Source of the DNA: JAVXNW01 sp036645575 | Lineage (GTDB): Bacteria; Bacillota; Clostridia; Christensenellales; Aristaeellaceae | Length of the DNA: 5,987 nucleotides | Reading direction: 5' to 3' | Assembly (NCBI GenBank): GCA_036645575.1 | Contig: JAVXNW010000128.1 | Location: forward strand, 1 to 5,987 | In this document: positions 5,675 through 5,987 of the stretch, piece after piece | How the letters are laid out: the number at the start of each line of letters is the position of its first letter | Position numbering within the stretch: position 1 is the stretch's first letter | Program-made: the position numbers and the translations under genes | Notes under the pieces: generated by a model | The model's input: only the letters and a program-made list of their open reading frames with translations | Told to the model about the DNA's origin: nothing | The model's database searches: none

Positions 5675-5886
5675 ATGCCACGCGGCGCCCTAAATAAAAA
5701 TGACGGTTTGTCATTCCGACAGTGCGGCGCGCAGTGCTCCAAGCACAGGCATAATTTCGCTTTTCACGGAGCAGTGTCTTGCGCCGGAAAAATGAGCGCT
5801 CCCGGGCGATGCGCATTATGACGAGCCGGCGCAGGAACTACGCACACGTGGAATTAAAACAGACGAGGGCGATATAAAATAACGGC

Positions 5887-5907
5887 GGCGGGGATATGCG
5901 CCCCGCC
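5887..5907. terminator. Probable bidirectional rho-independent terminator
   Basis: A perfect 7-bp stem (GGCGGGG with CCCCGCC) encloses a 7-base loop. On the + strand it is followed by CTTCATTTTCATT, and on the minus strand by GCCGTTATTTTATAT, so both directions have a T-rich tail. It would end the + operon, about 210 bases past the symporter stop, and any convergent gene from the right. The T-runs are interrupted, which lowers confidence. Confidence 0.55.
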
Positions 5908-5927
5908 CTTCATTTTCATTGAAAAAA

Positions 5928-5987
5928 TCATTTGTTTTTCTGTTGATAGCTTTGCAAATTTTCGTTGAGCTTCATTGTGTCCTGTTC
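5928..5987 (-). CDS. Possible C-terminal end of a convergent gene (partial)
   Basis: On the minus strand a frame open from the right window edge reads 19 residues (EQDTMKLNENLQSYQQKNK) and stops at TGA (complement of 5928-5930). The hydrophilic, Lys/Gln/Asn-rich end, the AT-rich bases after the stop and the hairpin about 20 bases further on all look like the end of a gene. Another minus-strand frame is also open here, and 60 bases are too few to be sure. No function can be assigned. Confidence 0.35.
   Translation of the reverse strand, partial: EQDTMKLNENLQSYQQKNK

Larger units (their letters stand above)
5675..5987. other. Downstream spacer with no supported + strand gene
   Basis: This 313-base stretch follows the symporter stop. 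It holds a short AT-rich hairpin (AATGAC, GGTTT, GTCATT at 5699-5715), a GC-rich terminator-like hairpin at 5887-5907 and, at the far right, a possible minus-strand C-terminus. A 22-codon + strand ORF at 5810-5878 has no ribosome binding site and is not called. Base composition becomes AT-rich after about 5908. Confidence 0.6.

Noticed and set aside
5699..5715. AT-rich hairpin after the symporter gene as a terminator
   Set aside because: The stem is only 6 bp and AT-rich, with no T-run after it on the + strand. On the minus strand a T-rich tail follows, but no gene is seen that would need it.
5598..5816. Minus-strand ORF of 72 residues overlapping the symporter 3' end
   Set aside because: It overlaps a secure coding region, its composition is Arg-rich as expected of a shadow frame, and it shows no recognisable domain.
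5810..5878. 22-codon plus-strand ORF in the downstream spacer
   Set aside because: There is no ribosome binding site in front of it, the product is Arg-rich and short, and nothing supports expression.

Overview
The window looks like chromosomal DNA from a GC-rich, Gram-positive-type bacterium, most plausibly a Clostridia/Firmicutes member. The reasons are purine-rich Shine-Dalgarno sites before several genes, a free-standing SpoIIAA/SpoIIAB-type pair, and the short clostridial-style form of CstA. This is a judgement from protein flavour; the genus cannot be named from the sequence alone.

Layout, all on the + strand: (1) the 3' end of a polar amino acid ABC transporter permease, with an ATGA overlap to (2) its ATPase, which carries an extra C-terminal domain of about 110 residues; (3) a small STAS protein of the anti-sigma-factor-antagonist type; (4) a small GHKL/HATPase_c protein of the RsbW/SpoIIAB type; (5) a short CstA-family carrier; (6) a 33-residue ORF with a strong ribosome binding site; (7) a fusion of a degenerate HATPase_c-like domain to a DAACS/SDF-type (glutamate/dicarboxylate:cation symporter fold) membrane domain. 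A spacer of about 300 bases follows, with a GC-rich hairpin and possibly the last codons of a convergent minus-strand gene at the right edge.

The striking point is that the HATPase_c fold appears to occur three times. The free-standing copy keeps the residues expected for ATP and Mg binding (E43, N47, D79, G81 and a GGLG box). The copy at the C-terminus of the ABC ATPase and the copy at the N-terminus of the symporter keep the fold pattern and the catalytic-type Glu, but have lost the Mg-binding Asn and the G1-box Asp. Between them lies a STAS protein with a candidate phosphorylatable Ser54. No sigma factor is visible in the window. I infer that this is a partner-switching module (STAS + kinase) rewired to control uptake: the pseudokinase domains on two transporters would act as docking sites that read the phosphorylation state of the STAS protein or compete with the kinase for it. 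The CstA-like carrier has no such domain but sits between them and may be co-regulated.

The symporter is itself divergent. The sodium-binding NMDGT motif and the substrate Arg of the family are replaced, and a lysine lies where NMDGT should be, so its substrate and ion coupling probably differ from the textbook family. Smaller oddities are a 12-bp tandem repeat in the ATP-lid-equivalent loop of the symporter fusion and a perfect 12-bp inverted repeat in the same gene.
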